From the NCBI GenBank assembly GCA_966424055.1, contig CBJLMB010000019.1, positions 1 to 64,000 of the forward strand: a DNA stretch of 64,000 bases, read 5' to 3'. Numbering within the stretch: position 1 is the first letter of the stretch; each line of letters begins with the position of its first letter. Made by a program: the position numbers and the translations under genes. Under the pieces are notes generated by a model, which ran no database searches, was not told where the DNA came from, and saw only the letters and a list, made by a program, of their open reading frames with translations. This stretch comes from Deminuibacter sp966424055. Lineage in GTDB: Bacteria > Bacteroidota > Bacteroidia > Chitinophagales > Chitinophagaceae. This document shows, piece after piece, positions 60,162 to 64,000 of this stretch.

Positions 60162-61379
60162 TTATTTTTCCTGGAGTATAGGTTGTTTGTATTGGGTTTC
60201 GATGGCGCACAAAGTTTTCCAACACTGGTATAAGCCTCTTGGTACATGAAAGCAGCCTTTCCATTTACCACCTTTTGCCTGGAGCAATACCTCACCCTGC
60301 CTGTTCAGGTAACCATACCATTCGCCGTTCGCAGGGTCGGGAAAATGAGACCATGTGTAGGCATGCACTTGTTCAAACCATTGCCAGCAACGGTTGTCAC
60401 CTGTATGCTGGAAACCCTTCAGTAAGCTAATCAATGTTTCCATATGTACCCACCATATTTTCTGGTCCCATTCCAGCTGTTGTGGTGCATGGCCTTTGAT
60501 GTCGAGAAAATAAAATATGCCACCGTATTTTTTATCCCAGGCGTATTCCAGCGTGCGCAGGGTTATAGCAGTCGCTTTCTGCATCAGTGTATCATTTTTC
60601 AGTCTGGCAGCAAGATCCATGATAAACCACATCGATTCGATGGCATGCCCCGGGTTAAGCAGGCGGCCTTCAAAGGAATCGGAAAACCGGCCATCGGGTG
60701 TTACATTTTCCAGTATCAGTCCTTCATCAGGCTGATAAAATACATCCATAACAGTTGAAATACCTTCCTCTATAATACGTGTTACCATGCCGGGATCGAG
60801 TATCGGCTCCATTTCCAGTACCAGGTTGCAAAGGATCATGGGTAAAGAAAAGCTTTGCAGGGGCCTGGTGCCGGGATAAAGCTTGCTGTAGCGGCCTTTG
60901 GGGTTGTCTTTGCGGGAAAGGATCTGGTGGAATGTGGCAACGGCCACTTCGCGGTATACCTCGTCCTGTGTAGCGGTGTACAGCTGGCTAAAAGCCATTG
61001 CCGCAAAACAATCAGAAAAAATATTGTAAGGCTGCACCAGCGGACTGCCTTCGCGGGTAAGGGAAAAATACCAGTTGCCTTCCAGGTCGCGGCCATGCTT
61101 CAGCAGGAAAGTAGCACCAAGAACAGCCATATTCAGCCATTCTCTTTTTTGTTCTACTTTATTGTAAAGCATGGCGAACGTCCATACTTCGCGGCATTGC
61201 AGCCATATAAACTTATCTGTATCATACACATCGCCTGTGTTGCCGAGACAGGTATAATAACCGCCCATTTCTTTATCCGGTGAATATCGCAGCCAGAAGG
61301 GGATAACATCCTGTAAAAGGTTGTGCTGGTAAATACTGGCGTATGCTGAAAAATCTGCAGAAGGGTTTCTCATAGTCAT
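60162..61379 (-). CDS. AGE family epimerase (N-acylglucosamine 2-epimerase-like)
   Basis: This 405-residue protein is an (alpha/alpha)6-barrel enzyme of the AGE family, which moves the configuration at C2 of a sugar. The barrel motifs include KEMGGYYTCLGNTGDVYDTDKFIWLQCREVWTFAMLY and EGRLLNPGHAIESMWFIMDL. Further ones are DQKIWWVHMETLISLL and GGKWKGCFHVPRGLYQCW. The His of NPGHAIE, the His of WWVHMET and the His of CFHVPR are the family's catalytic and binding residues. The phrases resemble renin-binding-protein type N-acylglucosamine 2-epimerases more than cellobiose 2-epimerases. Its stop is two bases from the transporter start, and its start abuts the upstream Gfo/Idh stop, giving very tight coupling. 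Confidence 0.9.
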   Translation of the reverse strand: MTMRNPSADFSAYASIYQHNLLQDVIPFWLRYSPDKEMGGYYTCLGNTGDVYDTDKFIWLQCREVWTFAMLYNKVEQKREWLNMAVLGATFLLKHGRDLEGNWYFSLTREGSPLVQPYNIFSDCFAAMAFSQLYTATQDEVYREVAVATFHQILSRKDNPKGRYSKLYPGTRPLQSFSLPMILCNLVLEMEPILDPGMVTRIIEEGISTVMDVFYQPDEGLILENVTPDGRFSDSFEGRLLNPGHAIESMWFIMDLAARLKNDTLMQKATAITLRTLEYAWDKKYGGIFYFLDIKGHAPQQLEWDQKIWWVHMETLISLLKGFQHTGDNRCWQWFEQVHAYTWSHFPDPANGEWYGYLNRQGEVLLQAKGGKWKGCFHVPRGLYQCWKTLCAIETQYKQPILQEK

Positions 61380-62405
61380 TTATTGATTAAACTGGTTATA
61401 CTGGCTTGAATGTAACAGGCTGTCCAGGCTGATGGCCGCACCCTGCTGCTGTTTGCTTTTTTCGGCAGCTTCCATGAACGCAACTATTTCCAGCGTTTCT
61501 GCAGCAGGTACAGGAGCTATGCCTGTTTTAAAAAAGCGTGCCAGCTGAACAACCAAAGGCCGGTAACCTTCCCAGGGGCCTATAGGGGCAATACCCTTGG
61601 TGCCAAAAGCAGTGCCGCCAAAATCTCCTGCCCCGGTTCGTATACCCCTGAATGTGCCGATGCGGTTATCTTTCCAGGTACCTACCACCATATCGGTATC
61701 TGCTGTATAAAAACGCGAAACTGTTTTGCAGCCTGTGCCCATTACGGTGAAAAGCGCTTCCACACCATGCACACCATACCAGAAAAGATCGGGATGGGTG
61801 GGCTCGATATAAGCCGGGCTATAAGTATCTGCTCCTGTAAGCTTGCCTATTTTTCCTGCAGCGATCTCCTGGGCGCTGTTCATGAAGCGCAGTGAAGAGG
61901 CCGAAAACACCGGTGTGTTGTAATGCCTTGCTGCATCAAACACAGCGATGGCATCAGCCAGTGAGGCTGCTATGGGCTTATCCACAAACAATGGCTTACG
62001 TGCTTTCAATACCGGCAAAGCCTGCTCCAGGTGCAGCCTGCCATCATTGGTCTCCAGCAGTACGGCATCTACTTTTGTAAGCAGCTCACTGATAGAATCA
62101 ACAATGGTAACGCCCAGCGTTTTTATTTCACTGGTATAACCGGGTATGGCTTTAACGCTCGATGCAATATCCCTGCTTCCCTGCGGGTAGGCAGCCACTA
62201 CACGAAACCCGGCCACATCTGCGGCAGCAGCAGGATCGTTCAGTATTTTAGTAAATGCCACGCTGTGTTCGGTATCGAGCCCTATAATACCCAGCCTGAT
62301 TTCTCCTGCTGTGTAATTAGCCAGTGCAGGCAGGCTGAGTGCGATGCCTGCACCGGCAATGGCGGTGTTCTTTATAAAACTGCGACGATCGTGCTGCTGG
62401 CTCAT
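61380..62405 (-). CDS. Exported Gfo/Idh/MocA family oxidoreductase (Tat signal)
   Basis: This 341-residue protein starts with a Tat-type signal (DRRSFIKNTAIAGAGIALSLPALA), so it is exported folded. The NAD(P)-binding Rossmann fold begins IRLGIIGLDTEHSVAF, where the usual GxGxxG is not canonical. The usual catalytic EKP appears as VDKP (Asp in place of Glu). The later region DLFWYGVHGVEALFTVMG carries the conserved histidine. Exported Gfo/Idh/MocA proteins of Bacteroidota often act on 3-keto or amino-sugar intermediates or carry tightly bound NAD. It abuts the AGE gene and follows the second Gfo/Idh gene by eight bases. Confidence 0.9.
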   Translation of the reverse strand: MSQQHDRRSFIKNTAIAGAGIALSLPALANYTAGEIRLGIIGLDTEHSVAFTKILNDPAAAADVAGFRVVAAYPQGSRDIASSVKAIPGYTSEIKTLGVTIVDSISELLTKVDAVLLETNDGRLHLEQALPVLKARKPLFVDKPIAASLADAIAVFDAARHYNTPVFSASSLRFMNSAQEIAAGKIGKLTGADTYSPAYIEPTHPDLFWYGVHGVEALFTVMGTGCKTVSRFYTADTDMVVGTWKDNRIGTFRGIRTGAGDFGGTAFGTKGIAPIGPWEGYRPLVVQLARFFKTGIAPVPAAETLEIVAFMEAAEKSKQQQGAAISLDSLLHSSQYNQFNQ

Positions 62406-62413
62406 GCGGATGG

Positions 62414-63505
62414 TTATTTTAAAGAAATGGTATTGTGTGTTCGTACCGATTCATCACAGGCAAAAGCGATCTGCAAACTGGCAATGGCATCCTGTACAGC
62501 ATCTGTGAGGTCGAGGTTTTCCCTGATAGCGCGCAGGAAGAAAAGCTGCTCGCGGTTGCAGAGCTCCTGGTGATCGGGTTCATCAGAAAGATTGATCCAG
62601 GTATCCTGTTCTATAAACTGGTTCTCGCTGTTCAATGCTGCATGATGATGCCTTAATGATTCAGTTTTGGTATGGGCTTCCACCGAATCGGAATGCCCTG
62701 TACTGCCGGCTTCTTTTGCCACGATGGATACCGACCCTTTAGGGCCTACCACATCTTTTACAAAAAAAGCGGTCTCACTCATCATCGGGCCCCAGCCGGC
62801 TTCATACCAGCCGACAGAGCCGTCTTCAAAACGTATCTGCAACTGGCCATAATTATAATTGTCTCCGGGGATTTCCGTAGTAAGTCTTGCACCAATGGCA
62901 TTTACTTGTACAGGTTTTGAGCGTGTCATCTGGCACATAACATCAATGTAGTGTACACCGCAATCGACAATAGGGCTAAGGCTTTTCATCAGGTTGCGGT
63001 GAACTGTCCACATGTTGCCTTGGCTTTGCTGGTTGAGGTTCATGCGCATCACCAGCGGTTTGCCCAGTGTTTGCGCCAGTTCAATAAAACGCTGCCAGGA
63101 CGGATGATGACGCAGGATATAACCAACCACCAGTTTCTTTCCTGCTTTTTTTGCCGCCAGTGCCACACGTTCGGCGCCTTCCACCGAATCGGCCAGTGGT
63201 TTTTCAATAAATACATGGCAGCCTTTTTTCAGTGCCATTACAGCATAAGCCTCATGGGTATCGGGATAGGTGGATATACAAACAGCATCGGGCTGCGTAG
63301 TGTTCAAGGCTTCTTCCAGGTTGTTGAACAGGGGATATCCACCACCCAGTTTTTCGTTCAGCAGCGCTTTGCTTTTACCGGTGGAAACAATACCGCAGAT
63401 CTCAAATCCGTCCAGTGTGTGGTAAGCAATGGCATGCGAGGTGCCCATATTGCCACAGCCTACTACCAGTACGCGCAATGGTTTTGTTGATTCAGCTACG
63501 TTCAT
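62414..63505 (-). CDS. Cytosolic Gfo/Idh/MocA family oxidoreductase
   Basis: This 363-residue enzyme has the canonical Rossmann motif GCGNMG at residues 16-21. The catalytic EKP is at residues 101-103 (VFIEKPLADS), and the substrate domain has IVDCGVHYIDVMCQM with the conserved histidine and aspartate. There is no signal peptide, so it is cytosolic and complements the exported Gfo/Idh protein downstream. Members oxidise or reduce hydroxyl groups on sugars, inositols and derivatives with NAD(P). Its start overlaps the end of the T9SS-sorted gene by 14 bases, so the two are coupled. It is intact. Confidence 0.93.
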   Translation of the reverse strand: MNVAESTKPLRVLVVGCGNMGTSHAIAYHTLDGFEICGIVSTGKSKALLNEKLGGGYPLFNNLEEALNTTQPDAVCISTYPDTHEAYAVMALKKGCHVFIEKPLADSVEGAERVALAAKKAGKKLVVGYILRHHPSWQRFIELAQTLGKPLVMRMNLNQQSQGNMWTVHRNLMKSLSPIVDCGVHYIDVMCQMTRSKPVQVNAIGARLTTEIPGDNYNYGQLQIRFEDGSVGWYEAGWGPMMSETAFFVKDVVGPKGSVSIVAKEAGSTGHSDSVEAHTKTESLRHHHAALNSENQFIEQDTWINLSDEPDHQELCNREQLFFLRAIRENLDLTDAVQDAIASLQIAFACDESVRTHNTISLK

Positions 63506-64000
63506 GGTTAATCAAAATTTTAATCGTTTGTGTAAAGCCCGTTCCCCGCACTTGCAGCAGGTAGGGGCCTGTGATCAGTTTTCCGGGCAAATGTAGCTGA
63601 TGTACTGTTCCGCCGTTCATCAACTGGAAGCTGTCTGTATACAAACAACGGCCTTCCATATTGAAGAGACTGGCAATTGCCCTGCCGGCATGGCTGTTGC
63701 TGATGCTGAGCCTGATCTCTCCGCTGGTAGGGTTGGGAAAAGCATTGATATTAACTGTGGTTGTTTTATGGTGCCCTGCTGATCCATTGGGCGCAGGGCC
63801 GCCTGTTACACTGTTGTAATAGGCCAGGTAATCGTTGTAGAGCGAATCAGAACCGGGATAACCATCACCGGGTACTTCGGTGGCAAAGTTCACCCAGCTG
63901 AAAGCGGACAGCTCGCTGGTAATGGCGCCCGCATTGGCCAGTTGTCTTTTTATCCTGGTTATTTTGGGCACACCTGCAAGGCCTGTGGTATCTGCGCCCT
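63492..64000 (-). CDS. Secreted protein with T9SS C-terminal sorting domain, 3' part
   Basis: The frame runs off the right edge with no stop, so only about the last 169 residues are seen. The C-terminal 75 residues form a type A type IX secretion sorting domain (VNINAFPNPTSGEIRLSISN; ASLFNMEGRCLYTDSFQL; LPGKLITGPYLLQVRGTGFTQTIKILI). It directs the protein across the outer membrane and to the surface or medium. The upstream part (WVNFATEVPGDGYPGSDSLYNDYLAYYNS) is the end of a catalytic or binding domain I cannot assign. It is the upstream gene of the right-hand operon visible here and overlaps the next gene. The codon at 63971 is an internal GTG, not the start. Confidence 0.87.
   Translation of the reverse strand, partial: GADTTGLAGVPKITRIKRQLANAGAITSELSAFSWVNFATEVPGDGYPGSDSLYNDYLAYYNSVTGGPAPNGSAGHHKTTTVNINAFPNPTSGEIRLSISNSHAGRAIASLFNMEGRCLYTDSFQLMNGGTVHQLHLPGKLITGPYLLQVRGTGFTQTIKILINHERS

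Noticed and set aside
60159..60264. Longer N-terminus for the FHS transporter
   Set aside because: The extra 35 residues overlap the AGE gene and lack transporter sequence; the ATG at 60159 fits the family and spacing.
1..64000. Prophage, insertion sequence or integrative element
   Set aside because: No transposase, integrase, portal, relaxase or flanking duplication was seen; gene content looks like chromosomal core plus nutrient loci.

Overview
The window comes from the chromosome of a Bacteroidota species, most likely family Chitinophagaceae (Chitinophaga/Niastella-like). This rests on two SusC/SusD pairs, a type IX secretion sorting domain, a UpxY-type NusG paralogue, DUF4249 and OstA-like envelope proteins, Bacteroidota-type -7 boxes (TAnnTTTG) and few Shine-Dalgarno sequences. 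No transposase, integrase, phage gene or CRISPR array was seen. Coding density is high, and convergent genes are often separated by perfect hairpins.

Layout. 1-5.4 kb: 3' end of rpoD, a DUF4249 lipoprotein, trxB, folB, a TPR protein, an acyl-CoA-binding protein and an unknown lipoprotein. 5.4-15 kb: a large outer-membrane barrel protein, a DUF445 protein, tRNA-His(GTG), a Prc/Tsp protease, an orphan UpxY antiterminator, ychF and a fused SpmA-SpmB protein. 15-27.9 kb: two SusC/SusD loci on the minus strand, the first followed by a secreted metallophosphoesterase/beta-propeller fusion, the second preceded by a DeoR-type regulator. 28-37 kb: an envelope block (nhaA, OstA-like, MlaD-like, two amidases) divergent from an LptD-like gene. 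37-49.3 kb: assorted genes (esterase/HxlR pair, plsC, ung, acyltransferase, AraC/MFS pair, rmuC, mgtC, SRPBCC). 49.4-55.4 kb: a cyclase-family gene, then a complete glycerol module glpD-glpK-glpF with a divergent DeoR/GlpR regulator. 55.4-64 kb: a sulfatase remnant, a small alpha/beta-barrel protein and a tight minus-strand catabolic operon. That operon holds a T9SS-sorted protein (cut by the window edge), two Gfo/Idh/MocA oxidoreductases, an AGE epimerase, an FHS sugar transporter and a GMC oxidoreductase, followed by an exported sugar-phosphate-isomerase-like protein.

Working together. The glycerol genes form a standard uptake, phosphorylation and oxidation route. The MlaD/OstA/LptD/amidase block serves outer-membrane lipid transport and cell-wall remodelling. 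The right-hand operon is the most interesting part. Its mixture of a GMC dehydrogenase, Gfo/Idh/MocA enzymes and an exported isomerase-like TIM barrel suggests oxidative (3-keto-sugar) breakdown of a glycoside. The AGE enzyme resembles N-acylglucosamine 2-epimerase and leaves amino-sugar/sialic acid catabolism as the main alternative. All functions are read from sequence motifs without database searches.
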